Shown here: in pieces, positions 33,098 to 43,399 of the stretch
Numbering within the stretch: position 1 is the stretch's first letter
Layout: the number at the start of each line of letters is the position of its first letter
Assembly (NCBI GenBank): GCA_023362775.1
Contig: JALMGJ010000005.1
Span: forward strand, 83,307,921-83,371,920
DNA: 64,000 bases
Direction: 5' to 3'
Source: Charina bottae
Taxonomy: Eukaryota > Chordata > Lepidosauria > Squamata > Charinaidae
Position numbers and translations under genes: made by a program
Notes under the pieces: generated by a model
Databases searched by the model: none
What the model was told of the DNA's origin: nothing
Seen by the model: only the letters and a program-made list of their open reading frames with translations

Positions 33098-33227
33098 GCA
33101 TTTAAAATTGTACCTTACAACACAGAGGCTCTGGACAAAATCCTCACAGAATCACTAAAAAAGAACCTTCCTGCCAGTGGTTTGCATCTCTTAGGAATCA
33201 ACCAATTGGAGGAAGAAGATATAACTA
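33098..33227 (+). CDS. PIK3AP1: PIK3AP1 exon b
   Basis: Acceptor CATCCAG, donor GTGAGT at 33228. It encodes AFKIVPYNTEALDKILTESL and SGLHLLGINQLEEEDIT, the link from the DBB domain to the ankyrin-like block. The exon begins in phase 0 and ends with one base (A) of a serine codon completed by exon c. Only a conservative set of changes from mammalian BCAP is seen, as expected for a functional orthologue. Confidence 0.97.
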
Positions 33228-33614
33228 GTGAGTATGATGGTGATTTTGGGCGGGAAAAGCCTATATGAATGATTCTATACTAAAATCAAGTGCTACTATA
33301 TTCTGCAAAAAGGCATAATACTGTTATATGAGTATCAGTTGGGTATGTGTGACTGTCTTGCACAATCCAGGCAACTAGAGGAACTAGCACAGCTGTATGC
33401 TTTGCAGGTAAATGCAAACATTTTGGAAAAATGCTCCAATTCCAGAAACAGAACTAGGTGGGCATTCCCATCCATGCAGGGATTCTTCAGGACAAGCCAA
33501 TGGTCCATGCATGATTAAAAATTCAAAACTATATTTAGGCCATTTCCATTGTTTAATTTGTCACTCATTGGCATAGCTGTATAAGAAACAGCATTTTTTC
33601 CCTTTTTCTTTCAG

Positions 33615-33811
33615 GTCAGAGGGACGGAGAGCTGCCAACTCTGCTGCACTTTGCTGCAAAATATGGGCTAAAGAATCTCACAGCCCTGTTGCTTACGTGC
33701 CCAGGAGCTCTGCAGGCTTATAGTGTTGCCAACAAGTATGGTCACTATCCTAACAACATTGCAGAAAAGCATGGCTTCAAAGATCTCCGCCAGTTCATTG
33801 ATGAATATGTG
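33615..33811 (+). CDS. PIK3AP1: PIK3AP1 exon c (ankyrin-like block)
   Basis: Acceptor TTTCTTTCAG ends at 33614, donor GTAAAA at 33812. The exon encodes GELPTLLHFAAKYGLKNLTA, LLLTCPGALQAYSVANKYG, YPNNIAEKHGFKDLRQFIDE and YV. This is the ankyrin-like region shared by BCAP, BANK1 and fly Dof, and the best-conserved block in the window. The 387-nt intron before it is transposon-free, unlike most others here. Confidence 0.98.
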
Positions 33812-34385
33812 GTAAAAGGGATTTTATTCTCTGTTGTAATGGGGAGAAATGTACTGGGACTAAAACTTAACAGTCCAGGACTCATATAGAAACAATAGGG
33901 TTGAAGGTTTCAGTGCTATATGTGCAGTCTTACTCCATAATAATGGAATGCCATTGAGTTTTCCAGAGGATGAAGGTGCCATTCTTGTAGTGAAATAATA
34001 ATTTGAAGGACAGTTCTTGAGGAGTCCTCAACATTAATCTAAAGGGGACTTTTGGAATTAGATCTGGAGACACCTGATACTTAAGTTTTCACATAGGGAA
34101 AAACTCCTATGGGTTATTAGATAGATCCTGAATGTGCACAGAGGAACTGGTGCATGCACAATCACTATGGGGTATGTATCTACATTGTGGACATCAACTA
34201 GTATCTTTTTGAAAAGGAGCAGAACTGGAAGAACACACCTTTTGTTCAACTTTCCTTGTATTCTTGAAGCCAAAATACTTTGGAGGTGTATTATGCAATA
34301 TAGGAGTTTATAATGAACTACTGCCTTTCTTAATTAAAATATTATATTTAGGAAGAAAAAAATGTAGGACACCCGTATAAGATGG
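33812..34385. other. PIK3AP1 intron, no repeat recognised
   Basis: No coding or repeat signature was seen before the CR1 element begins near 34386. Confidence 0.45.
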
Positions 34386-35212
34386 GGATTCATGGCTTGG
34401 AAATACATCAGAGAAGGGCTTTGATGGGCTCATTGACAACAAGCTGAACATTAATCATAAATATGAGAGAGATGAGCAGATTCCAGATGGATATTGACAG
34501 GTTAGAGAGAGTTCAGAGGAGAGCAATGAAGACGATGCAGGTACTTAAGGACATGCCCTATGGTGACAGGCTGAAGGAACTAAAGATGTTCAGTCTGGAA
34601 GAAATAAGACTGAGGGGAGATATGATAGCTGTGTTCAGGTAGATAAAGAGAAGTTACAGGGAAGATGGTCAAGAACTATTTTCAGTGACTACAGAAACTA
34701 GAGCCAAATACCACAGCTATAAGTTGCAGCTGCCTAGATTTTATTTAAATATAAGGGAACATTTCCTGATGGTAAGATCTATACAGAGATCCAGTTTGAT
34801 GCAGTAGTTAAGGCACCAGATTAGAAACTAGGAGACTGTGAGTTCTAGTCCCACCTTAGGCCAAGGCTAGCTGGATGACCTTGGGCCAGTCACTCTCTCT
34901 CAGCCTTAGGAAGAAGGCAATGGCAAATCACTTCCAAAATCTTGCCAAGAAAATTGCAGGGACTAGTCCAGGCAGTTGCTAGGAGTCAAAACTGGCTCGA
35001 AAGGACCCCCCCAAAATCTGTACAACAGTAGCATAATCTACTTATGGAGGTTGTGGGTTCTCCATCTCTGGAGGTGTTTAAGAAGAGGCTGGCAGTCACC
35101 TCTCATGGAAGGTTTAACTGATTCCCACACTTTGCAGAGGGTTAGGCAGATGATCTTTGTGATCCCTTCCAACTCTATAATTCTATGATTCTGTTATTTA
35201 ATTTTATTTGTG
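34386..35212 (+). mobile_element. CR1 LINE 3' end (split by a SINE)
   Basis: The + strand shows CR1 text (GGTTAGAGAGAGTTCAGAGG, CTGAGGGGAGATATGATAGC) and, after the SINE, the typical end TGGAGGTTGTGGGTTCTCCA, TGGAGGTGTTTAAG, CCTTCCAACTCTATAATTCT, with the CR1-type ATTCTATG/ATTCTGTT terminal repeat. 5'-truncated. Confidence 0.88.
34788..35016 (+). mobile_element. tRNA-headed SINE2 with BovB-like tail
   Basis: Head AGATCCAGTTTGATGCAGTAG...GAGTTCTAGTCCCACC, the same as at 31604. The tail is different: GCCAAGAAAATTGCAGGGAC, CAGGCAGTTGCTAGGAGTC. It sits inside the CR1 copy, with ATCTATACAG-like duplications at the edges. Confidence 0.85.
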
Positions 35213-35360
35213 ATATACTTGTAAACTGAGTTTCACTTTGCTACCTTTAAATTAGGACTTGTAAAACCATTATTTAATAGGACTGTGTTTTGAACTGATT
35301 GTGTTATTCAAGCAGTCATTACTGTCCCAGAGAGGCCATTTGCTTTTCTTTCTCTTGCAG

Positions 35361-35550
35361 GAGACAGCAGACATGCTGAAAACTCACATAAGAGAGGAAT
35401 TGATGCAGGGGGAGGAAGATGGCTCTGTTTATGAGTCCATGGCTCATGTCTCTGCTGACCTACTGATGAAATGTTCTCTGAACCCCAGCTGTGATGAAGA
35501 ACTCTATGAATCCATGTCTGGTTTCATCCCCAGCTCTAGAGAGAACTTAT
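35361..35550 (+). CDS. PIK3AP1: PIK3AP1 exon d (two YESM motifs)
   Basis: Acceptor TCTTTCTCTTGCAG, donor GTACAT at 35551. It encodes ETADMLKTHIREELMQGEED, GSVYESMAHVSADLLMKCSL, NPSCDEELYESMSGFIPSSR and ENL plus the first base of a tyrosine codon. Both YESM sequences are p85 SH2-binding sites. The donor is GTACAT rather than GTRAGT and is the weakest in the gene, but phase and the next exon confirm it. Confidence 0.96.
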
Positions 35551-36132
35551 GTACATATACAATGTTCCCCGTTTATCTCATAATATAAGTGACAGTGGCT
35601 ACTAACTATTGTTGAGTCAGAATTTCTTCTCACTATAAATGTTGCCATTTTGCACTTGGGATGCAAAGTTAGGACATATTTTGGTGATGTGGAAGTGTAG
35701 ACAGCAGCAAAACAAAAGGGGAGAGAGGGGCATGCTTATGTGCAAGCAGCAGTGTTCATATAGTGGATGCTATATTAACACTTTGCAGTTTGGCAGGCTG
35801 TTTTCTTTATTGCACTCCAAGTTTGGATAGGGAGGAATATATTGCTACCATAATATTAATTTTAGCCAAGAATTTTAGACAACACATTTCTGCAGATTTC
35901 TTATGAAATGGACTTTATAGTTGGAATTAAGTTAGACACATACTGATAACTGTTTTCCCTAAGGAAGAGTTTGGTAGGAGAGCGGGACATAGTGGAGAAG
36001 TGAGGTAGCCATGTTTATCCATGTAGCCTGGGCCAAAGTCCAGAATGGAAGATACCTCTGGAGCATAAGACTGGAGGCTTGGCAACAGAAGAGATATCAT
36101 CTGGCTGCTTCTGAGAGATATAGTGACAAATT
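35551..36132. other. PIK3AP1 intron, no repeat recognised
   Basis: No open frame with family resemblance. It leads up to a hAT MITE. Confidence 0.45.
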
Positions 36133-36140
36133 CTCCACAA

Positions 36141-36478
36141 CAGGGGTCCCCAACCTGTGGGCCACGGCCCACTAGTGGGCCGTGGCCTGTTAGGAACTAG
36201 GCTGCAGGGCTCCCGCCTGCAAACCCCGCCCCCTTCTGTGCGATTGGCTCCTGCCCACAAACCCCACCCCCGGTGCTTGTGATTGGCTCCCACCCGCAAA
36301 CCCTGCCCCCTGGTGCGTGCGATTGGCTCCCGCCCACAAACCCCATCCCCGGTCCACGGAAATCCTGGAAACCCTGCCCCTCTGGACCGCGGAAATCCCG
36401 GAAACCCCGCCCCCCTGGTCTGCGGAAAAATCATCTTTTGAAACCGGTCCCTGGCGCCAAAAAGGTTGGGGACCCCTG
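36141..36478. mobile_element. hAT MITE, CAGGGGTCCCCAACC family, copy 2
   Basis: The ends CAGGGGTCCCCAACCTGTGG and AAGGTTGGGGACCCCTG are inverted. The exact 8-bp duplication is CTCCACAA (36133-36140, 36479-36486). It contains the CCAAT/GC-box minisatellite. Confidence 0.94.
36238..36350 (+). repeat. CCAAT/GC-box minisatellite, ~39-bp unit, ~3 copies
   Basis: Units such as TGCGATTGGCTCCTGCCCAC then AAACCCCACCCCC. Related to the arrays at 3097 and 14261. A degenerate GGAAATCC(T/C)GGAAACC(C) repeat follows to ~36420. Confidence 0.88.
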
Positions 36479-36528
36479 CTCCACAAGCTTGGTCATAGAA
36501 TCATACAGTTGAAAGGGGCCTTTTAGAC

Positions 36529-36796
36529 CAGGGCCTTCCAAAGTTTTCCCGCGGCGACACACCAACCGCCGTTGGTGTGTCGCCGCGGGAAAACCCGGAA
36601 GTGCCGCTGTTGCGGCAGCGTGCAAAAACCCGGAAGCGCTGCTGCCGCTTTCAGTTTTTGCGCGCCGCCGTTGGTGTGTCGCCACAGGAAAACCCGGAAG
36701 CGCTGATGATGATCAGCGCTTCCGGGTTGTGTGGCGACACCAGACTGTGTGTGGCGACACACTTTTGTGTTGTGACACACAGTTTGGAAAGCTCTG
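36529..36796. mobile_element. hAT MITE, CAGRGCTTTCCAAA family, copy 2
   Basis: It starts CAGGGCCTTCCAAAGT and ends CAGTTTGGAAAGCTCTG. The exact 8-bp duplication is TTTTAGAC (36521-36528, 36797-36804). It is very similar to copy 1 at 12454 and only 50 bp from another hAT MITE. Confidence 0.93.
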
Positions 36797-37012
36797 TTTT
36801 AGACCATTGAAGTTTAATTCCTTGTCAGTACAAGAAATGAAACTGAAATATCTCCCACAAGTAGCTTACCCTAGTTTACCCTTGAATACATCCAGTGAAA
36901 GGTAGCCTACAACCTTCCTTGGTAGCTGATTCTACTTTTGAATTACATTTAATATTAGAATGTTTTTCTAACATTCAGTTGGAATTGCTGTTTCTGCAAT
37001 CCATTAAATCCA

Positions 37013-37490
37013 TTATAGAATCATAGGATTGGAAGGGACTTTGGAAGTCTTCTAGTCCATTCCCTGCCCAGTGCAGGAAACCTCATAACATTCCAGACAA
37101 ATGGTTGTCCAGACTTTCCTTGAATACTTCCACTGATGGAGCACCTACAGCTTCAGGAGGCAGGCTATTCCATTGCTTAATGGCACTCACAGTCAGAAAA
37201 TTACTTCTTATTTTAAGTTTAGATCTCTTAGTATAAAGTTTCCATCCACTGGTTCTTGCCTTACCCTTGGGTGTTATGGAGAATAAATCCAAAACCTCTT
37301 CCCTGTGACATCCCTTCATGTATTGGAAGATTGCTATCATGTCTCCCCTTAGCCTTCTCCTCTTTAGGCTATACATACCAAGTTCCTTTAACCACTCTTC
37401 ATAGACTTTAGCCTCCAAGCCCCTTACCACTAAGTTCCTCTTCTCCGCACTCTTTCCAGTTCCTCAGTGACTTTTTTGTATTGTGGCAAT
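37013..37490 (-). mobile_element. CR1 LINE 3' end, minus strand
   Basis: The + strand begins TATAGAATCATAGGATTGGA, the complement of the CR1 tail. The minus strand reads the end of CR1 pol: EEWLKELGMYSLKRRRLRGD, MIAIFQYMKG, NFLTVSAIKQWNSLPPEAVG, APSVEVFKESLDNHL and a stop near 37083. The frame is open for 115 codons, so this is a relatively well-preserved 5'-truncated copy. Confidence 0.93.
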
Positions 37491-37634
37491 TAGATTATAT
37501 TCCAGGTGTGCACAGAGCTGTTATGATGGTGTGTTGGGTCATTATTTATCTTGGGTGCCGGGGGGGGGGCATTATGTGTGTGTTAATCCTGTAATCCCAT
37601 AGTTATTTGTGTGAGATGGACAGCTATATAAATT

Positions 37635-37684
37635 GAATGAATGAATGAATGAATGAATGAATGAATGAATGAATGAATGAATGA
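37635..37684 (+). repeat. GAAT microsatellite
   Basis: About 12 uninterrupted TGAA units. Confidence 0.97.
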
Positions 37685-37939
37685 CACCATTCCTTGAGCC
37701 AACAGTTCACTTCCAGAATCCTCTGTTCCTTCCTTGGCACATGACCATCAGTTGGAAGTACGGATGGAAATACCACCTGTGCTCCAAACTCTTTTGATTT
37801 CCTACCTAGCTCCTTGTAGACTCTTGATATTCTTCCCAAGATTTTTTTCTGCAGACTTGACAAGGAGATTAATACTGTTTATTAATTATTAAAGCATTCA
37901 AGATCACTCATATGGAGGATATGCAGCCTCATCTGTATC

Positions 37940-38318
37940 TGTGAAGACCCTGATTTCAATGCCCCAATAATCGCTTCTCCATGCAGTTCTTTTGAATAGC
38001 AGAATAAGCTTTATTAAGGTTACATGTAAATCAAAGCATTCTCAAAGACCCGAATGACGTTTCCCACCAAAAGATTGAATTGAGCTTTCCCCCCTTTGTG
38101 CCAGCCTCCTCACGCCCCATGATGTCAGTGTCCGTTACTTTCCCACTCCGTTCAAGCCCCCTCCACACTCGTGCAGGTGGACGACCTTGATGATCTGCAA
38201 AACAGGCTCCAACAGTCTGGCGCGAATCCTGGAATGTGCTCCCCCTCCCATCCTGAGTCCGTGCTACTGACACGTATCTGTGAAAGTACATGGCAGGATT
38301 CAAACTGGAACCCTGACA
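37940..38318 (-). mobile_element. Solo LTR, 379 bp
   Basis: Bounded by TGTGAAGACC and CCCTGACA (TG...CA), with an exact 5-bp duplication GTATC at 37935-37939 and 38319-38323. On the minus strand an AATAAAGC polyadenylation signal lies ~60 bp from the 3' end, giving the orientation. No internal region or second LTR adjoins it, so it is what remains after LTR-LTR recombination. The parent family was not identified; it differs from the LTRs at 23080 and 50427. Confidence 0.85.
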
Positions 38319-38659
38319 GTATCTCCAAAGGGCTTACATATCTCTGGGCCAATTATATTTAAAATAAATACACAACCTTTGTATGACATTTTGATGGCCA
38401 AGCTTTTATGAAAGCATGAGGACCAAATATGCTTAATCCAACAGTATGAAGGTTATGGCCAATACCTGGATGTCGACCGATTTTCAAAATGGTACTAAGC
38501 TTTCAAAGGTGTCCTTTATCTCCCCTGTTCTTAGTATTGGCAGTTACCTCAAAGTAATCCTTCCTCATTTAAGAAAATCAAACATTAGGAACACAAAGCA
38601 TATACTTAATATGTATGTTGGCAACGTCAACTAAGTACACGTGTGGTCATTTTTTCCAG

Positions 38660-38740
38660 ATGTAGAAATGCTTCAGTCAGATGCTAGTAACCCCTCGTCA
38701 CGAACTACCAAGGAGTATATGATGCGCAGATTCTTAGAAG
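38660..38740 (+). CDS. PIK3AP1: PIK3AP1 exon e (YVEM motif completed)
   Basis: Acceptor CATTTTTTCCAG, donor GTGAGC at 38741. Two bases complete the tyrosine begun in exon d, forming YVEM, the fourth YxxM site, followed by LQSDASNPSSRTTKEYMMRR and FLE. It ends with one base of a glycine codon. This 81-nt exon is shorter on its N-terminal side text than mammalian BCAP but in phase. Confidence 0.94.
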
Positions 38741-39295
38741 GTGAGCACATGTAGAGAACGCTTACCTAGGAGATAAGGCACTCTTTCTAGATTACAGCCA
38801 GAAGCAATTGGTTTGCATGTCATTCTTTGGCAGGTACCTATCAGCACCTTCCTAACCTAAGTATGTATGTGGCAAATCTTGTTACATTTTACCTTTTAAG
38901 TGCTTTTATTGTATGAAAAAGGCAACATGATAATTTGTGTACAGTGAAACTACTAATAAGATAGATGTTGTCAGTCAGTCCAGAATATCCAATCTAAATG
39001 AAATCTTATACCTCTCAGTTTTTCATTTTCCAGCTTTTGTCTCTCACTAATTTTTTGTATAACTTCTTCAATAATTCTTTCACTCCCTTGTTAGGGCATT
39101 CCCATAAATAGAACAGCAGGACAATATTTCTGTAATTGTATCTGCAGGAAAGTAGGTTGGAAGTGGGGTTAGCAAATTCATACAGACATGATGAAAAATG
39201 GGCACAGCCCTTACTGGTTACAGAAACATATACAGCTTGGACCTTGCTTAAGAGGCTGACCATGTCCTCAGCTAAGTTGCCAGCTACCTCTAGCC
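38741..39295. other. PIK3AP1 intron, no repeat recognised
   Basis: No feature was seen before the hAT element at 39296. Confidence 0.45.
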
Positions 39296-39794
39296 CAGAG
39301 CTTTCCAAACTTTTCATGTTGGTGACACACTTTTTAGACATGCATCATTTTGCGACACACTGTTACAACAGGGCATCATTTCGTGACACACTCTTACAGT
39401 AGGGCACAAGGCAGGCACTAGGACCTGTGCGGAATCAGCAGGTTTGGAGCAGCAAGGCACAAGGCAGGCACTAGGACCTGTGCGGAATCAGCAGGTTTGG
39501 AGCAGCAAGGCACAAGGCAGGCACTAGGACCTGTGCGGAATCAGCAGGTTTGGAGCAGCAAGGCACAAGGCAGGCACTAGGACCTGTGCGGAATCAGCAG
39601 GTTTGGAGCAGCAAGGCACAAGGCAGGCACTAGGACCTGTGTGGAATCAGCAGGTTTGGAGCAGCAAGGCACAAGGCAGGCACTAGGACCTGCGTGGAAT
39701 CCTGGCAGGGCTCAGAGGCAGCAGCAGCCGCAACACACCCAGACACTGCAGCCAACACACTAACGTGTCCCGACACACAGTTTGGAAAGCTCTG
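39296..39794. mobile_element. hAT MITE, CAGRGCTTTCCAAA family, copy 3, with internal tandem repeat
   Basis: It starts CAGAGCTTTCCAAACTTTTC and ends CACAGTTTGGAAAGCTCTG. The exact 8-bp duplication is CTCTAGCC (39288-39295, 39795-39802). The interior is mostly a 53-bp tandem array. Confidence 0.93.
39402..39700 (+). repeat. 53-bp tandem repeat, ~5.6 copies
   Basis: The unit GCACAAGGCAGGCACTAGGA...CAGCAGGTTTGGAGCAGCAAG recurs every 53 bp, nearly identically, with late variants (GTGTGG, GCGTGG). It ends within the hAT copy. Confidence 0.95.
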
Positions 39795-39981
39795 CTCTAG
39801 CCTATATGGAGGGGCCACTTCGAAAATGGCAGAAGACTTTAGCAAACTATGGTATAACCCCCAAACTAGCTCCCAAGTGGAGCTGGTGACTTGAAACTTT
39901 TATTTATGAGGAAAATGTTTAGAAATTTGTTGTTCATTCATTTTTGCATGTTTTCATTTTTAATATGATTTCATTTTCTAG

Positions 39982-40164
39982 GTGTTAGTTTGGAGGTACC
40001 AGAACTGAAAGAAGGTGTATACCATCAAAGTGAAGACAAAGATATCTATCATACTGTGGAACAAGATAGCTTTCCCCAGGAAATGGTCAACAGGCCACCT
40101 GTTCCTGTTCCAAGACCTGATCCCTCCTCCATACAACAGGACAAAGAACCATATATTTATAAAG
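39982..40164 (+). CDS. PIK3AP1: PIK3AP1 exon f (proline-rich)
   Basis: Acceptor TCATTTTCTAG, donor GTGATT at 40165. It encodes GVSLEVPELKEGVYHQSEDK, DIYHTVEQDSFPQEMVNRPP, VPVPRPDPSSIQQ and DKEPYIYK plus one base. PPVPVPRP is a candidate SH3 ligand and YHTV a further tyrosine site. The reading frame closes two codons past the donor, so intron retention would truncate the protein. The joined codon with exon g restores a valine as in the family. Confidence 0.95.
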
Positions 40165-40754
40165 GTGATTGATGAACAACAATCTGATAAACCTTTTGCT
40201 AGGTAATGTAGACTAGGAGGGGGAAAAACATTTGTGCATTTATAACAATGATTCTAACTTTCATTTCAGGATATTTTTACCTTTTCTTTGTGGCAGATTA
40301 CAAATATAATAAAGTAAAAAAGTAAATATTGGTATACTGTGATTCAGAATATACAATTTTGCAGAACTATAGAGGCAATTCTCAGAGATTTCTAATTATT
40401 TTTAGATGTTCTTATTAGAGAAACATTTAGAAATGCCCTCTGGGCATAAGTGAGAACAGCTCACAGCAATCCAATTTTTTATTGCAGTTGTGATTGGGGT
40501 AATACCCATTCTGAAAGGAATGGGAATAGCAGCAAACACAGCTGCCTTTTCTTTCAGAGCCTTTATTTCATCTGAAATATGAAATATTTAGAAGATAGAT
40601 CGGATAGTGCAAAATAATTGCACACGAAGTCTTTATTATGTAATCACCTTGTCTTATTCACAACTTTTTATGGTTGCTCCAGACTTTGTAAGCCCCCTCA
40701 TATTTTTTCCATTTTTGATTGACTTTTATGACAATTAAGGAGGGAAAATGCACA
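40165..40754. other. PIK3AP1 intron, no repeat recognised
   Basis: Start of the 13.5-kb intron. No coding signal. Confidence 0.45.
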
Positions 40755-41075
40755 GTTATAGAATCACAGAATGTAAGGTTTGGAAGAGATCTTGAAGATT
40801 ATCTAGTCCAAGCCCCATCCAGAGCAGGAATCCACTGCTACAGAATTCTTGACAGATGGCCATCTTAATACTTCCAGTGAAGGAGCGTCCGCCGCCTGTC
40901 AGGGTACTCTGTTCCACTGTTGAACAGCACTTAACTGTACTGTTAGGAAAACTCTTCTTGATCATTAGTCAAAATCTGCTTCTTTGTAATTTAAACCCAT
41001 TGTCTTTGTGGAATTCTGGAATAATGAATTCCTGCACTGAGCATGAGGTTAGATTCCATAGTCTGTAGTTCTATG
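40755..41075 (-). mobile_element. CR1-like LINE 3' end, minus strand
   Basis: + strand TTATAGAATCACAGAATGTA, then TCTAGTCCAAGCCCCATCCAG and CTTCCAGTGAAGGAGCGTCC, as in the complement of the CR1 tail. The protein frame is degraded. Confidence 0.8.
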
Positions 41076-41344
41076 ATACATTAAACCATATCTTTTTAAA
41101 GTGCTTAATGGTGTATTATCCCAGAATTGTCCAGTATGTGACCCAAAACTCTTATGGAAAGCTTATTGAGTGCTTGCAGAACATCTGATGATGCACAATA
41201 TCTAAGAGGCCACTGGGTTGATATAGCATTAAAAATTCTGCACTGCATTTTTTTTCGTGTCAGAAGCACCAAGGCGCTTTTGTAGTGAAAGGATTTGCCA
41301 GTGACATCACCATTGCCTGGGGGATGCCCAAGGAGGCTCCTTTC

Positions 41345-41425
41345 ATGTCCCTGTGATTTTTCCCACCGAAGTGGTACCTATTTATCTACTTGCATTTGCA
41401 TGCTTTTGAACTGCTAGGTTGGCAG
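41345..41425 (-). mobile_element. Sauria-type SINE fragment
   Basis: The + strand CCCACCGAAGTGGTACCTAT, TGCATTTGCATGCTTTTGAA and CTGCTAGGTTGGCAGGAG are the complement of the middle of the SINE at 7331. Both ends are missing. Confidence 0.8.
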
Positions 41426-43396
41426 GAGTGCACTGCATAATTAGGGAACAGGTGATAGGGAACTAGTAATAGGGAGTTTATAGAAATGTCCCATGGATAT
41501 GACTGTACAGTGAAAATTAGAGTGAGGCAGGCCTACCAGTAAGTACAATAATGCAGCACCACATTAGATTGGCAGGCAGAAAGGTGCTGCACTAGGTCTC
41601 TTGCCTGCCATTGCGTTTCCAATATTTAGGCTTTATATGCATTCCTCAGGAAGCTCTTACTCAAATGGTCTGTTTGATGATCTTTCTACTTTGGGGTTTC
41701 TCATCAGTATCCAGGTCTATATCTTAACCAGAATATGCAAAGGTTTTTGTCTTCACAATTCTCAGTGCTTGAGGACTGTCACGTCAAGAATTGGATGAGT
41801 AACCCTACCATGCAGGATCTCAGATCCTAAGAGATAGACTGGTGGCTGCTTTACACCCTCCAATGTGTGGCAGTCAGTGAGGCCCATGCTCTCAGATAGC
41901 ATGCATGACTTTGCCACTTCTAGAGCAGCGGTGCCTAGCTTCTAGTTGGTTTCTGCCCTGAGCCAATAATCATAGGAAGGGATGGAAGGAGTTCTTGCAC
42001 CTATAGTTTCTGGCAAGAAGAAAATAGGATTCTGCTACTAATCATTAAGCTTTTTAAGTGCCCTTCATGCCAATGCAGGACTATGATGAAAATTATTGAT
42101 CCCTGTGAACAGCAGTGTGATGTCAGTCAGCATTTACAGTGATCATATCCGTAGTCCATAAACAACCCATGTCCCTTATTACTATAATAAGGAACTATAG
42201 ATAAGCACCAAGATATGGCTAATTATTATATGGACAGGTGCCCAGTTATATTGGCCAAGGCATTTCTTATGGCTTATTCTTCCCAGCAAGAGACAGTTTC
42301 ACTTCTCATGTCTGCAGGTACTGTATATGTGAAGGCATGGGAACTTCATCATCATCAGTGCATAAAGCATTACAATCAGAATCTACATCTAGAAACTGTA
42401 TGTTCTTCTGAAAGGATATCCTACTCCACCTTGATTCAAAATGGTTATTGCATTGTAGTGTCCACCTTAAACATCTAATGGAATATGACTGTCATTGCTC
42501 CTTAAATCTAAACAGTTCTCAATAGAGAATCTTGCCAAGTGCAAAAAAAGTTATTTTCACTAAAAATATATACAGATGTCCAATTAAAAATGAAGTGCTT
42601 ATCAAAGTAAATTTAATATCCAAAATATGGTTATGTTGTGACTTCTCCTATACATCTTTCAGTTATGTCTATAAATAATCATTTGTGGTCTATCACTACT
42701 TGCAATCACTGTACTTGTACAAGTTCCTAAACTTTGAACAATCTCCAACTGTTATCCTATTTGATAGGTGCAGTTCATTAATTACTTTAACAATGTCTAT
42801 AAAGATTTGGCTGATAGATTTCCCAGTATCAAAGGTAAAGCTCAATGGGGTTATCCAATATTAAATATAAATCTGAATATTTAAATTGTTATGGCACATC
42901 CCACTGACTCATACTTTGCTACAATATCCACATGTTCTCTGTCTTAGTATATTTTGAATTCAGCTATTGGAATTCAGGACTGCTGTTCTGACCACTCTTG
43001 GACTTTGCTGTTTTCCCTGATACCCAGTTATGCTATTATTTGACCCCAGTTGGCCTGTCATGCTTTCCTCAGAATTTTCAAATGAGGAGGAGGTGGAATA
43101 ACCATGGGAGCAGGATTTAGATGACCCAGTAACTAACATACCTGGACCAAGCAGTACTGCTGGAAGAGAATTAGGGGACAAGCTGTGAGACTCTTCCTAT
43201 CCTCTTCCAGGTCCTAGAGAATATGGATGAATGAAAGCACAGGAGGCAAGATTGAGTGAGCAGAGGCAGAGGTCTTGTAGGATAAGAAATTTTCCCAGTT
43301 TCAGGCAACTAACAGCACCTAGGCTCCTTGTGGAAACAATTAAGAAAAAAATTTAAAATTGCAAAGATTCAACCAAAACTCAAAGAATTGTAGAAT
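41426..43396. other. PIK3AP1 intron, ~2 kb without recognisable feature
   Basis: No exon, repeat or long open frame that I can support. Confidence 0.45.
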
Positions 43397-43399
43397 TCT

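Noticed and set aside
40165..40206. Open stretch after exon f (KVIDEQQSDKPFAR in the next frame) resembling a frameshifted continuation of BCAP.
   Set aside because: The true continuation VFAGKDQEKSGN is found in exon g at 53719, which joins in phase through the GTGATT donor. The match here is coincidence.
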